From assembly GCA_026537415.1 (NCBI GenBank), contig JAFNMF010000001.1:891112-955111 (forward strand): a stretch of 64,000 bases of DNA, given 5' to 3'. This DNA comes from Acetobacteraceae bacterium B3987. Lineage in GTDB: Bacteria > Pseudomonadota > Alphaproteobacteria > Acetobacterales > Acetobacteraceae. The position numbers and the translations under genes are program-made. How positions within the stretch are numbered: position 1 is the stretch's first letter; each line of letters starts with the position of its first letter. Positions 17,793 through 27,589 of this stretch are shown here, piece after piece. The notes beneath the pieces were generated by a model. It saw only the letters and a program-made list of their open reading frames with translations. It did no database searches and was not told the DNA's origin.

Positions 17793-19825
17793 CGCTTGCG
17801 TCCTATTCCGTAATGGCGGAGAGCGGATTTATTTTCCTGAAGGAGAAAGCGAACCTCTTCCAGCCCCGCCGCGCAGAGAACCGCCACAACATAGGCGGGC
17901 CCGTTGGAGGAAGATACCTGAGAGAGCATCTTTTCTGCCATGAGGGAGAGATGGTCTGCCAGTGAAAATAGTTCCATATGGCTTACATCTTTTTGTGTGG
18001 TTTCGGCCAGTTGGGCCAGTTCCGGGTACTGGCGGGCCGTTTTTAGGTCTAGCTCCAGTCGGGCCAGAGCTGTCGTGAGGTCAGCTAGGCTGATGAAACG
18101 TTCGCAGACCCGCCATGCCGCCTTGCCTTTGCTTGCCTCGCTGATGGTCTGGCTCAGCGTATAAAGCTGGTGAAGCCGATCATATTTACGGCTGAGAAGG
18201 GCCGGTGTGAACGCTGGAGAGCGTGAGGAAAATTGACGTTCCAGCTCATTGGCGATGGAGAGGGTGATGCGGAAGCGTGTCCGCCGTGGCTGTGGCGGAA
18301 TGAACTTGATGAGAAAGAAAGCGGTGATGCCTGCCGCACAGAGATAGAACGTATTGCGGTCCACAAAACTGAGGAAATCATAGTCGTGATGATTATTCAG
18401 CCCCAGAAAGACGAAGAAAAAGGGTGCGTAATGTGAACCAATGGCTGTTGTGGCCGGATTGATGATGAGCAGACAGCTGACGACGGCTTGCACGAGCATG
18501 ATGATGGCCATGCTGGGTATGGTGCTGGTATGTGGCAGGATGAAGAAGGACGTAATTCCGGCTGCGATGATACCCAGCGGTGTACCGATCAAAATTCCTC
18601 GGCCAAAGGTAGCACTATTGGGCTGGGTAACACCCAGGCAAAGCAGCATGGCACATTGAGAGAGGGCCGTGGAAGCATTGGGCAGACCGCTGCCGATAAA
18701 GAGAGCCGCCGCCGCACTGAAGCAGAACAGTACCCTGATGGCATTGATGAAGGCAGCAACCCTGTCCGGATGGAAGGCAAACTGGCTCATGGCCTTTACC
18801 TTGCCGAGCGGGGCTGCCTTCAGAAGTGTGTTGAGGCCTTTGCGGCTGCTATGGCGGCTGGCGATCAGGCTGGCCGTGCGTTCTAGACGCCACGCATCGG
18901 CACGGGTCAGGCGGGATGTGTCTGGCGGCAGGCGGCCAATCAGGTCAGCCATGATGGTCTCTCGGTCTGTACCAGAGGGAGCGTGTATGTCCGAGCGTGT
19001 TAGTGCCAGTATGGCCGGGCTTATGGTGGCATGACGCATGAGGAAGAGCAGACTGCGGCAGCAGGACAGGGCCGTGACCATACCAATCAGGCAGACCTGA
19101 GCCCCTTTTGCTCGGAGTCTGCCTTTTGTCAGTTCCGTGCGGGTGTCATGCACCTGATGAGCCAGTGAGAAAACAGTGCTGGAGAGGGCCACGGTCTCCA
19201 GCGATGTAAGGGTGGGTACGGTGTCATCAAGGGCGAGGTGGGTTTCATAGCGGGCTTCTGCCGCCACCTTCTGAAGGCTACGCACAAGCCGGGACCAGAC
19301 ATGCGGCGTGCCAGAAAGTAGAGCGACCGTAGCGATGGAGGCCACCCCGATCATCACGGTGGATACACGGGCAATCGTGACATGGAATGCATTTTGCGGG
19401 GCATCAATATGTGCAATGGCGATCAGGGCCACGACATAGCCGGACAGCAACGCCCCATAAGCCCGGAACCCTCGGCGCAATGTACCGACATAGGCGCATA
19501 TGGCCATCCAGACGGCACATCCGCCTAGCAGAAGCTGGCGTTCCTGCCCGAACATGGAGATGAGGCAGAGTGCAACCACCCCTCCGATGAGGGTGCCTAC
19601 GACACGATAGAAGGCTTTGCTGAGGGCCTGCCCTCGCAGGGGCTGAGCCAGCAGCATGACTGTCACAGCAGCACTGGCAGGGGATTCAATCTGTGCCCAG
19701 AAGGCGATAAGCAGGGACAGCAGGAGAGCCGCCCATATACGGAGGGTAAAGCTCCACCAGCCGGGAGGGAAAACCGTTCTGGCTCCATTACGCAGGCGGG
19801 TCATGAATGTAGGGTGAGCCTGCAT
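17786..19825 (-). CDS. FUSC family (AaeB-like) inner-membrane efflux protein
   Basis: The 679-residue protein has two sets of about five to six hydrophobic helices (roughly residues 25-170 and 375-520), separated and followed by large cytoplasmic parts, as in AaeB-type aromatic-acid exporters. The first membrane block includes SPASAAVTVMLLAQPLRGQALSKA, a typical FUSC segment. It is the first gene of the FUSC-DUF1656-HlyD operon. The substrate is not shown by the sequence. Confidence 0.87.
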   Translation of the reverse strand: MQAHPTFMTRLRNGARTVFPPGWWSFTLRIWAALLLSLLIAFWAQIESPASAAVTVMLLAQPLRGQALSKAFYRVVGTLIGGVVALCLISMFGQERQLLLGGCAVWMAICAYVGTLRRGFRAYGALLSGYVVALIAIAHIDAPQNAFHVTIARVSTVMIGVASIATVALLSGTPHVWSRLVRSLQKVAAEARYETHLALDDTVPTLTSLETVALSSTVFSLAHQVHDTRTELTKGRLRAKGAQVCLIGMVTALSCCRSLLFLMRHATISPAILALTRSDIHAPSGTDRETIMADLIGRLPPDTSRLTRADAWRLERTASLIASRHSSRKGLNTLLKAAPLGKVKAMSQFAFHPDRVAAFINAIRVLFCFSAAAALFIGSGLPNASTALSQCAMLLCLGVTQPNSATFGRGILIGTPLGIIAAGITSFFILPHTSTIPSMAIIMLVQAVVSCLLIINPATTAIGSHYAPFFFVFLGLNNHHDYDFLSFVDRNTFYLCAAGITAFFLIKFIPPQPRRTRFRITLSIANELERQFSSRSPAFTPALLSRKYDRLHQLYTLSQTISEASKGKAAWRVCERFISLADLTTALARLELDLKTARQYPELAQLAETTQKDVSHMELFSLADHLSLMAEKMLSQVSSSNGPAYVVAVLCAAGLEEVRFLLQENKSALRHYGIGRKRW

Positions 19826-19948
19826 CAGGAACGAAACACGGCTGGGGGTGACGCAGTCGCATCGCCGATGAAACGGACAGAACTGGCGACAGAATCAGAC
19901 GGACTATCCGACCGATGCTTCACGTGGAACAAATTGTAAGAGGAAATA

Positions 19949-20024
<76 letters not shown>

Positions 20025-20143
20025 ACTTTTCACGTGGCATCGACTGCCTCGTGTGGGGAGCATATATCCTTACATGGCCGGAAAAGGCAAGAGGAAAGAT
20101 GCAATTTTTTCCATAAATTATCATCCTGCCTTCTGTTTCCTTG

Positions 20144-20734
20144 TTAGGTGAAGAGAACACCGTGCTGGCGCAGGGCCGTGAGCAGCGGAATGAGCGGCAG
20201 CCCTGCAATAGTATCGCTATTGCCAGAGACGGACTCAAAGAGTTGTATGCCCAGCCCTTCAATCCGGTAACATCCTACGCAGGATAGAAGGGCTGTGCCT
20301 TCCGTCTGAAGATATTTGGCTAAAAAGTCACCCGAGAAGGAACGCATGGTCAGGGTCGGGCTAAAGACATCCCCCCAGAGAGTTCGCCCATCTTTCCATA
20401 GGGTTACAGCGGTATGGAGGGCATGTGTTCGGCCCCGCAATGCTAGAAGATGGGTACGGGCCTCGGCAAGGTCGGTCGGTTTGGCGAAGGCCCGTCCGTC
20501 CAGTTCTAGAATCTGATCTGCAGCGATGATGAACCGACCGGGGTGATGGGGTGTTGCCGCTCCGGCCTTGGCATAAGCCAGAGTAAGGGCCGTCTCTCGT
20601 AAGGGTAGGCCGTCTTGCTGGGCCTGCTGGCGTAGGGTGTCTTCATTCACATCTACGGGAAAGCAGGTGACATTGACGCCAGCGTTATGAAGAAGCTGGC
20701 GGCGGATGGCGGAACCGCTGGCAAGAACGGGCAT
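20144..20734 (-). CDS. Maf family nucleotide pyrophosphatase (paralogue next to hemE)
   Basis: A 196-residue Maf/YceF-like protein. It opens with PVLASGSAIRRQLLHNAG, the Maf phosphate-binding S-x-S-x-x-R variant, then FIIAADQILELDGRAFAKP with the catalytic Asp, and YRIEGLGIQLFESVSGNSDTIAGLPLIPLL. Maf proteins hydrolyse modified or canonical nucleoside triphosphates. The ATG at 20734 is chosen because AAGGAG lies eight bases upstream; a GTG nine bases earlier is less likely. A second Maf gene is at 47799. Divergent from hemE, a common arrangement in the group. Confidence 0.9.
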   Translation of the reverse strand: MPVLASGSAIRRQLLHNAGVNVTCFPVDVNEDTLRQQAQQDGLPLRETALTLAYAKAGAATPHHPGRFIIAADQILELDGRAFAKPTDLAEARTHLLALRGRTHALHTAVTLWKDGRTLWGDVFSPTLTMRSFSGDFLAKYLQTEGTALLSCVGCYRIEGLGIQLFESVSGNSDTIAGLPLIPLLTALRQHGVLFT

Positions 20735-20822
20735 GAAAAGCACTCCTTACGGTTTATTGAACCGCCGCCATCATATCAGTTCATCCTGCAATAGCGGCCC
20801 ACATTCCATAGTTGACGCCCGC

Positions 20823-20837
20823 TGCCCCTGCGGGGCA
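20823..20837. repeat. Short perfect inverted repeat upstream of hemE
   Basis: TGCCCCTGCGGGGCA has 6-base arms around TGC in the Maf-hemE intergenic region. It could form a hairpin in the hemE leader or bind a regulator. Function is not known. Confidence 0.45.
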
Positions 20838-20929
20838 AGGATAATCTTATGGATGCCATACGATGGATATGGCCATGGCAGGGGTCGTTACCCCCTTCCC
20901 TTTTCCGGGATATTGAACAAGGTACAAGC

Positions 20930-21994
20930 ATGACACAACAGGACGGAGCTACCTCTTCAGGGATGAAGACGAAGAACAAGCCACTTTTGCGAGCCTTGAG
21001 AGGTGAAGCCGTTTGGCCGCCGCCGGTCTGGTTGATGCGGCAGGCAGGGCGTTACTTGCCGGAGTTCCGGGCCATGCGGGAACAGGCGGACTTTATCACA
21101 CGCTGTATGACCCCCGATATCGCCGTAGAGCTAACCTTACAGCCCATCCGCCGTTACGGCATGGATGGGGCAATCCTGTTTTCGGATATTCTCATTCTGC
21201 CGTGGGCGATGGGGCAGGATTTGCGTTTTGAGGAAGGGCGTGGCCCGGTCATGACCCCTATCCGCAGCGAGGCAGACCTTGCCCGGCTGGATGAGGGCCG
21301 GATGATGGAGGCTGTGGCTCCCGTGCGGGAGGCTCTGCGCCGCCTGCGGGTGGAGCTACCTGAAGAGACGACCCTGCTCGGCTTTGCAGGTAGTCCTTTC
21401 ACGGTGGCCTGTTACATGGTCGAAGGGGGCAGTTCCCGTGATTTTGCTCATATCCGGGCAATGATGCAGAACGACCCGGCTTTGTTTGATAAGCTGATGG
21501 ACATTCTGACCCGCAACACGGCCGAGATGCTGTGCGGGCAGATTGAGGCTGGAGCCGAAGCTGTCATGCTGTTCGATTCATGGGGGGGCATCCTTCCACC
21601 GGAGGCTTTCCGCCGGTATGTGATTGAGCCGACCCGGAAAATCGTGGCGCATATCCGTGCCCGTCATCCTGATGTGCCGCTGATTGGCTTCCCTCGTCTG
21701 GGCGGTGTCATGGTGGCTGAATATGCCGAGAAGACCGGCATCAACGCTCTGGCGTTGGATACGGTGGCCGACATGGCCAAAGTTGCCGAGATGGTGCCTG
21801 AGACGGTGACGCTTCAGGGCAATCTTGACCCTATGATTCTGCTGAATGGCGGTGACGCTCTGAAGACAGAAGCCCGCCGCATCCGGGACAGCCTCAAAGG
21901 GCGGCCTCATGTGTTCAATCTGGGGCATGGGGTCATCAAGACCACACCGCCAGAGCATGTTGCCACTCTGGTTGAGACGATCCGGGACGTCTGA
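20930..21994 (+). CDS. hemE: Uroporphyrinogen decarboxylase
   Basis: Converts uroporphyrinogen III to coproporphyrinogen III in heme synthesis. The signature PVWLMRQAGRYLPEFR with its substrate-binding arginines is near the N-terminus, followed by ILFSDILILPWAMG and GFAGSPFTVACYMVEGG. The start is the ATG at 20930 with AAGG seven bases upstream; the frame extends 81 bases further without similarity. The 354-residue length is normal. The stop overlaps the HAD gene start, and hemJ is nearby, so heme genes cluster here. Confidence 0.96.
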   Translation: MTQQDGATSSGMKTKNKPLLRALRGEAVWPPPVWLMRQAGRYLPEFRAMREQADFITRCMTPDIAVELTLQPIRRYGMDGAILFSDILILPWAMGQDLRFEEGRGPVMTPIRSEADLARLDEGRMMEAVAPVREALRRLRVELPEETTLLGFAGSPFTVACYMVEGGSSRDFAHIRAMMQNDPALFDKLMDILTRNTAEMLCGQIEAGAEAVMLFDSWGGILPPEAFRRYVIEPTRKIVAHIRARHPDVPLIGFPRLGGVMVAEYAEKTGINALALDTVADMAKVAEMVPETVTLQGNLDPMILLNGGDALKTEARRIRDSLKGRPHVFNLGHGVIKTTPPEHVATLVETIRDV

Positions 21995-22698
21995 TGATGA
22001 AGAACGCATTGCGGTCGGGTCTGAAGCTGGTCATCTTCGATTGTGACGGTGTGCTGATCGACAGTGAAGGGCCATCCTGCCGGGCCACGGCGGGGTTTGC
22101 CCGTTCGCTGGGCCTGAATATTTCCGATGAGGAAGGGTTGGCCCGTTTTGCGGGCAAGGCCCTGCCTCAGGTGGTCAAGGAGCTTGAGGCTGAGCTTGGT
22201 CATCCCTTGCCCCCCGGTACGAATACGAAAATGCGGGAAAATCTCGTCAGACTCATGAAGGAGGGTGTCGAGCCTGTCGAGGGAGCCATTTCTCTGCTGG
22301 AAGCTCTGGCGGAACGGCATGTACCTGTCCGTGTCGGCTCCAATTCCTCCATGGCGGAAATGGATGCGAAGTTTGGTTTCACCGGGATGAACCGTCTTCT
22401 GCCGGTGGAGCGCATCCATTCGGCAGCGGATATGGGAAAGCCAAAGCCGGACCCGGCTGTCTATTTGCGTGGTGCCGAGGTGGAAGGCGTCAGGCCAGAA
22501 GAAACCGTGGTTATCGAGGATAGCGACACCGGGGCCGAGGCTGCTCGGCGGGCGGGTATGTCCTGTATTTTGCTACGTCCGGCCTCTCACCCTCTTCCCG
22601 CTTTCTGGCCGGTGGAAGGCTTTGTGCGGGTGGAGCATCTGGATGAAGTTGTGCCTCTGCTGGATGCTGCTCTGGTACCGGTTTTCAGGCAGGGTTAG
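21994..22698 (+). CDS. HAD-superfamily hydrolase (beta-phosphoglucomutase/GPH-like)
   Basis: A 234-residue HAD protein with nucleophile motif FDCDGVLIDSEG (Asp16, Asp18), motif II in VGSNSS, the lysine in MGKPKPDPAVY and the acidic motif VIEDSDTGAEAA. The cap domain between residues 30 and 95 is helical, as in phosphoglycolate phosphatase and beta-phosphoglucomutase relatives. The ATG overlaps the hemE stop (ATGA), so it is co-expressed with hemE. The substrate is undetermined. Confidence 0.88.
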   Translation: MMKNALRSGLKLVIFDCDGVLIDSEGPSCRATAGFARSLGLNISDEEGLARFAGKALPQVVKELEAELGHPLPPGTNTKMRENLVRLMKEGVEPVEGAISLLEALAERHVPVRVGSNSSMAEMDAKFGFTGMNRLLPVERIHSAADMGKPKPDPAVYLRGAEVEGVRPEETVVIEDSDTGAEAARRAGMSCILLRPASHPLPAFWPVEGFVRVEHLDEVVPLLDAALVPVFRQG

Positions 22699-22774
22699 TC
22701 GTAAGCAGGTCACAGAGGGTGTTTATCTTTGTGGCTGAGGGTTTGGATTGAAATGCGCGGAAGGTAACTGGATT

Positions 22775-23221
22775 ATGGCACTGTTTCTGCTGGAACATCT
22801 TAGCTGGTTCGTGGCGTTGCACATCATGGCGTTCGTGTCATGGATGGCCGGGATGTTCTACCTGCCCCGTCTGTTTGTTTATCACACACAGATCAAGGCA
22901 GGTTCCGAGGAGAGTGCCCGTTTCTGCCTGATGGAACGCCGCCTACAACGGCAGATTATGGCTCCAGCCATGGTTGTAACCTTCTTTACCGGGGCCTTGA
23001 TGGCCTCCCTGCCCGGTGTGGTGAGCTGGTCTTCCGGCTGGTGGTGGGTGAAGATTGTCTGCCTGCTGGGCCTGTTTATGTTTCACGGGGCTTGTGCCAT
23101 ATGGCGTCGCGATTTTGCCGCTGGACGGAACCGGCACAGCGAGCGTTTCTATCGGATAGCCAATGAGGTTCCGACCATATTGATGGTCCTCATCGTTATC
23201 ATGATCGTGGTGCGTCCATAA
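22775..23221 (+). CDS. hemJ: Protoporphyrinogen IX oxidase HemJ
   Basis: Membrane enzyme oxidising protoporphyrinogen IX to protoporphyrin IX. The 148-residue protein has four hydrophobic helices and the HemJ/CopD features: WFVALHIMAFVSWMAGMFYLPRLFVYH, the MERRLQRQIMAPAM stretch, and WWWVKIVCLLGLFMFHG. The ATG at 22775 is preferred, with GGAAGG upstream; a TTG at 22748 gives a longer version. Its position after hemE supports the function. Confidence 0.9.
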   Translation: MALFLLEHLSWFVALHIMAFVSWMAGMFYLPRLFVYHTQIKAGSEESARFCLMERRLQRQIMAPAMVVTFFTGALMASLPGVVSWSSGWWWVKIVCLLGLFMFHGACAIWRRDFAAGRNRHSERFYRIANEVPTILMVLIVIMIVVRP

Positions 23222-23274
23222 GGAGGGCAAAGTCCTTCTTCACGTCCCGACCTTTCACGGGCTGTGAGGTCTGA

Positions 23275-23940
23275 CTAGTGGTGGTGCGTCCGTTTCTTTC
23301 TGGCTTCCCATTGTTTCTCATCAGCAATAGCCTTTTTGATGAGTGCCTGTTCATGGTGGCGGAGGAAGAGGAAGGAGCCGATTAGAAGTATCAGCATAAT
23401 AGCGGCAAGCCCTATGCCGACAGGGCCGGTGAAGCTGTCGATTTGGCTGCCAAGCTCATAGGGGATAAGAACGTAGCACGTCCCCCAAAGCAGCCCTCCA
23501 AGGGCGTTATAGAATGTGAAGGTTAGCCACGGCATCCGTGAGGCCCCAGCGAGAATGGCAATCAGGATGCGCAAGAAGGCAATGAAACGGCCCAGTAGTA
23601 CTCCAACCCCTCCGAAGCGGCGGAAGAGATAACGGCCAAGGATGAGGCGATCTTGATGCAGTCTGACTTTGTGCCCGTGCTTTTCCAGCAGGCGATATCC
23701 GATCTGATAGCCGATGATATAGCCTATATTGTCCCCAATGATAGCACCACTCACAGCCGAGATAATCAGCCCCTCCGGGGTGAAGTGGTGTGTATGGGAG
23801 GCATAGAGGGAAGCGAAAATAAGCAAGCTCTCGGCAGGCAGGGGGATGCCTGTGCTTTCCAGCAGGATAACGCCGCCTAGCGTCAGATACGCATAAAGCG
23901 GGGGAAGATGTTCGAGAAAAGCAGAGAGATGCTGTATCAG
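23275..23940 (-). CDS. DedA family membrane protein, probable CTG start
   Basis: DedA (SNARE-associated/VTT) protein of about 221 residues with five hydrophobic segments. The conserved ILLESTGIPLPAESLLIFASLYA, GAIIGDNIGYIIGYQIG and FGGVGVLLGRFIAFLRILIAILAG blocks are present. DedA proteins act in lipid translocation and envelope homeostasis. No ATG, GTG or TTG exists in frame between the conserved region and a TTG at 24123 that would overlap the divergent peptidase. A CTG at 23940 has AAAGGAAG eight bases upstream, so I place the start there. The C-terminus ends in RKKRTHHH. Confidence 0.8.
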   Translation of the reverse strand: MIQHLSAFLEHLPPLYAYLTLGGVILLESTGIPLPAESLLIFASLYASHTHHFTPEGLIISAVSGAIIGDNIGYIIGYQIGYRLLEKHGHKVRLHQDRLILGRYLFRRFGGVGVLLGRFIAFLRILIAILAGASRMPWLTFTFYNALGGLLWGTCYVLIPYELGSQIDSFTGPVGIGLAAIMLILLIGSFLFLRHHEQALIKKAIADEKQWEARKKRTHHH

Positions 23941-24101
23941 GGGGAAGGCTTCCTTTAGGTAAGGGGGACATGTGGTTGCACCAGCCAGCCCAGCCGGAAG
24001 AACCGGTCCAGATGTGCGAACTGCCCTGCCAGTTTTTCTTTTTGGCAGAATACTGGGGCAGTTCGAAATAAGGCAAGAGCGTTTTTTGCAGGAGAGACAC
24101 C

Positions 24102-26069
24102 ATGATGCCAGCCCCCTCCCCAACCCGCCCTTCCCTGCCTTGGGTTACACCGGACCTCATGACACGTCGGACACGTAGTTTTGCGGAGATACGGTCTGTG
24201 GAGGGTTGGGTTCTTTGGCAGGAGCGACGCCCTGATGAGCAAGGGCGGAGTGTTGTGGTTGGGCGTGCGCCTGATGGCACCTTGCATGATCTCACGCCAC
24301 CGGAGGCACAGGTCGGTACGGACATGCATGTTTATGGTGGCGGAGCATGGGCTGCGGAATGTCACGGGCCGGACATGCTGGTGGTGTTCAGTGACAGTAA
24401 AAAGGGTGGCCTCTGGCGTAGTTTTAACGGTCATGCCGCTCTGCCGCTCTGCCCTTCCACCGGGTCGGAGGGTGTGACGTATCGCTATGCAGACCTCTCC
24501 CTGCGTGATGGCCGGCTTGTTTGTGTTCGAGAAGTGGAAACAGCTACCGGTGAGGAACGGGCAGACCTTGTGGAGGTTGATGCGCAAGGGAATATCAGCA
24601 CCCTCCAGAGTGGAGCGGACTTCTATATGTCTCCCCGCCTCTCGTCCGATGGCAGGTTTCTGGCCTTTATTGCATGGCAGAATCCTCATATGCCGTGGAC
24701 GGAAACAGGCCTGTATGTGACAGACCTTTCCGGCTCTGGTGGTACGGTCTGCCTTGCTGGGGGAACAGGTCAGGATTGTAGTGTGATGGGTCCCTTCTGG
24801 GATGGGCAGCGGCTTTATGCATTGTCTGATGCGGCTCCGGCTGATGCCCCTCCCGGTTATTCCCGGCACTGGACACCCGTTTCCTTTGAGCCTGAAACAG
24901 CGGCGGAGTCTGACACTGTGACATGGCGGATTTGTCCCCTCCCCCCGTCTTCGGCTGAGGTGGGGCTTCCCGCTTGGGTATTCGGACAGTCCTGTTGTGC
25001 AGCTTTGTCAGGCGGGCGGCTTCTGGCTCGTGCGGTGCGGCATGGCGTGCCGGTGACCCTGCTTTATGAGCCGGAATCTGGCTGGCGGGAGGTGCTGACC
25101 GGTGCTGTGCCGGATGATGTTCCCGTACCGTTGGGTGATGGGGAACGGTTTGCATGGTTGAACAGTCCGCCAGATGCCCCCCCTACCCTGATGATTGGTA
25201 CGCTGGATGGTGCCGTGCAGGGGCGGGAAATTGTCCGTCAGGCATGGGAGCTGCCATCTGATGTTGTGGAGGCGGATATTGCCCTGCCGGAAACGCTGTC
25301 TTTCCCCGTGGAAGATGGGCCGGGGCCGCTTTATGCCCAGTTTTACCGCCCAGCACAGGGGCCGCATTGTGAGGCTGTGGCAGGGAAGCCGCCGCTTGTC
25401 GTGATCGTGCATGGCGGTCCGACCGGGCAGGCCCGGACAGACCTGTCCTTCAAGGTCCAGTGGTGGACATCACGGGGCTTTGCGGTATTGGATGTCAATT
25501 ACCGTGGCTCTACCGGCTTTGGCCGGGCGTATCGGGAAGCACTGGACGGACGCTGGGGTGTGTTGGATGTTCAGGATTGTTGTCGGGCCGTTCAGGGAGT
25601 GATTGAACAGGGGCTGGTGGACCCGCAACGCTGTGTCATCCGTGGTAGCAGTGCCGGGGGACTGACGGTTCTTTCCGCTCTGGCACAGTCCGATTTGTTT
25701 GTGGCGGGGACATCCCTATATGGCGTGACGGACCTGCGGGGACTGGCTGAGGAGACGCACCGTTTCGAGGCCCGTTATCTGGATGGTCTTGTGGCTCCGT
25801 GGCCGGAGGAGGAAGCGGTCTATCTGGCTCGTTCGCCACTTTCATGGCCGGAGAAAATCACGGCTCCCGTGCTGTTCCTGCATGGGGATGCCGACCGTGT
25901 CGTGCCGCTCTCTCAGGGGCAGGCGTTGCAGAAGCAGCTTCTAGCATCGTCCCTGCATGTTTATCCGGGAGAAGGGCATGGCTTCCGGGATGCGGATGTC
26001 ATTGCCGATTCCCTCGCCCGGGAGCTAGCCTTCTACCGGGCTGTGTTCGCTGAAGGGAAAGCGGCCTAG
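24102..26069 (+). CDS. S9 family prolyl oligopeptidase / acyl-aminoacyl-peptidase-like
   Basis: The 655-residue cytoplasmic protein has an N-terminal beta-propeller-like part and a C-terminal alpha/beta-hydrolase. The catalytic serine is in RGSSAGG (Ser517), the Asp in LHGDADRVVP and the His in GEGHGF. The segment VNYRGSTGFGRAYREALDGRWG is typical of S9C peptidases, which release amino acids or acyl-amino acids from short peptides. The ATG at 24102 has GGAG seven to eight bases upstream. The 3' end overlaps the convergent MATE gene by four bases. Confidence 0.9.
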   Translation: MMPAPSPTRPSLPWVTPDLMTRRTRSFAEIRSVEGWVLWQERRPDEQGRSVVVGRAPDGTLHDLTPPEAQVGTDMHVYGGGAWAAECHGPDMLVVFSDSKKGGLWRSFNGHAALPLCPSTGSEGVTYRYADLSLRDGRLVCVREVETATGEERADLVEVDAQGNISTLQSGADFYMSPRLSSDGRFLAFIAWQNPHMPWTETGLYVTDLSGSGGTVCLAGGTGQDCSVMGPFWDGQRLYALSDAAPADAPPGYSRHWTPVSFEPETAAESDTVTWRICPLPPSSAEVGLPAWVFGQSCCAALSGGRLLARAVRHGVPVTLLYEPESGWREVLTGAVPDDVPVPLGDGERFAWLNSPPDAPPTLMIGTLDGAVQGREIVRQAWELPSDVVEADIALPETLSFPVEDGPGPLYAQFYRPAQGPHCEAVAGKPPLVVIVHGGPTGQARTDLSFKVQWWTSRGFAVLDVNYRGSTGFGRAYREALDGRWGVLDVQDCCRAVQGVIEQGLVDPQRCVIRGSSAGGLTVLSALAQSDLFVAGTSLYGVTDLRGLAEETHRFEARYLDGLVAPWPEEEAVYLARSPLSWPEKITAPVLFLHGDADRVVPLSQGQALQKQLLASSLHVYPGEGHGFRDADVIADSLARELAFYRAVFAEGKAA

Positions 26070-27502
26070 CGCATCTTGCCCCTCTGACGGGGGAGCGTCT
26101 GGCCGAGGCGATGAATGACGGTGAGGGCAGCGACAAGAGCCAGAGAGCCGATAAGCGTGACCCCCAGAGCTTGACCAATCATCACGCCTTTGGGTCCATA
26201 ATGGACGCCAACGGCGATAAAGGGGATGGTGCCTAATGTGGCCCGTCCCCAGTTGAAGGCGGTGGAATAAAGCGGGTGGCCCAGATTGTTGAAGGCTGTA
26301 TTGGAGACAAAAAGCAGCCCGACAAACATATAGCTGGCTACAGCCCAGTGGCAGAAGAGCCGCACCAGCTCCACGCCCGCTCCTTGAACATGGAACACAT
26401 GGAGAATCAACGGTTCGCATAGGGCGAAGATGAGCCAATCTAGCCCGACACAGAGAGCTGTCAGCTTGAGGGATGAAAGGAAGGTCTCCCTGACCCGGTC
26501 GGGCTGACGGGCTCCCAGATTCTGCGCCATGATAGGCCCGACAGACCCCGTCAGAGCAAAGACGAAGGCAAAGGCGACGGGGACCATCCGGTCCACCACG
26601 GCTTGGCCGGAGACGGCCTCAAGCCCGAAGCGGGACATGGCATGTGTGACGATGAGATTGCCAATGGGGGTGGCCATATTGGTGCCAATGGCGGGTAGGG
26701 CGATGGTACCGATGGCCCGGCTGGCATGGGGGATGATTTTTAGGCGGGGGCGTTCCAGCATGTCATGTCCCCGGAGATTGAGAAATCCGCTCAGGGAAAT
26801 GACACAGCGTGAAAGCACGGTGCTGATGGCCGCTCCCTCCAGTCCAAGATGGAATCCGAAAATCAGGATAGGGTCCACGATGATCGTGCAGGCGGCTCCT
26901 GTCAGGGTAACTCTCATGGCCCTTCGGGCATCTCCCACAGCCCGCAGGAGGGAGGAAAGAGCCATGCCGAGGCAGACCAGAGGCAGGGCCGGCGAGGTGA
27001 TGTAAAGGAAGTGCGTGGCATGGTCCAGCGCAGCACCGTGGGCGCCGAGCAGGGCAAGCAGTGGGCGAGCAAGACAGGCTGTTATCAGCCCCAGCGCACT
27101 GGTAACGGCCAGCATGAGGACAAGAAACGCTGAAGCATGTCGGCGCGCGCGGAAATGGCGGCAGGCACCAATGAGTCGCCCGGTATTGGCACCCAGCCCG
27201 ATGGACATACCCAGCGATACGGCAACCTGCACGAAGCCCAGAGAGGTGGCAAAGGCGATGGCTGCTGTCAGTGTGGGGTCATGCAGATGGGAAATGTAGA
27301 AGAAATTGAGCAGATCTACGAAGAATACAGCCATCAGCCCGATGGCACCCGTCCCGGCCATGGTGATGACATGGCGCATGATGTTGCCATGGACGAACCG
27401 TGCCCGTCGTGCCTTCTGTCGTGCGCAGGGCGTATCCTTTACACCAGATGGCGTAAGAGGTGTGGAAACGGAGGCGAGGGTCGGATCGGGCTTGGGCTGC
27501 AT
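26066..27502 (-). CDS. MATE family multidrug/toxin efflux transporter
   Basis: A 478-residue protein with about twelve hydrophobic helices in two halves. The MATE hallmarks include VVDRMVPVAFAFVFALTGSVGPIMAQNLGA in the second half and QVAVSLGMSIGLGANTGRLIGA in the first. A basic, soluble N-terminal ~35 residues precede the first helix. It probably couples Na+ or H+ entry to drug or metabolite export. It stands alone, convergent with the peptidase gene. Confidence 0.88.
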   Translation of the reverse strand: MQPKPDPTLASVSTPLTPSGVKDTPCARQKARRARFVHGNIMRHVITMAGTGAIGLMAVFFVDLLNFFYISHLHDPTLTAAIAFATSLGFVQVAVSLGMSIGLGANTGRLIGACRHFRARRHASAFLVLMLAVTSALGLITACLARPLLALLGAHGAALDHATHFLYITSPALPLVCLGMALSSLLRAVGDARRAMRVTLTGAACTIIVDPILIFGFHLGLEGAAISTVLSRCVISLSGFLNLRGHDMLERPRLKIIPHASRAIGTIALPAIGTNMATPIGNLIVTHAMSRFGLEAVSGQAVVDRMVPVAFAFVFALTGSVGPIMAQNLGARQPDRVRETFLSSLKLTALCVGLDWLIFALCEPLILHVFHVQGAGVELVRLFCHWAVASYMFVGLLFVSNTAFNNLGHPLYSTAFNWGRATLGTIPFIAVGVHYGPKGVMIGQALGVTLIGSLALVAALTVIHRLGQTLPRQRGKMR

Positions 27503-27589
27503 GGCTCTTTATTCTGCCCTGTTTGCCGGAACAGGACCAGAGCAGAATGTAAAGGTCTGTAGCGTGTCTGGTATGTTAAGCGGGGCGTT

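Noticed and set aside
20735-20929. Chromosome origin between Maf and hemE (as oriC lies near hemE in Caulobacter)
   Set aside because: Only 195 bases, with no DnaA box cluster and no AT-rich unwinding element; only one short palindrome is present.
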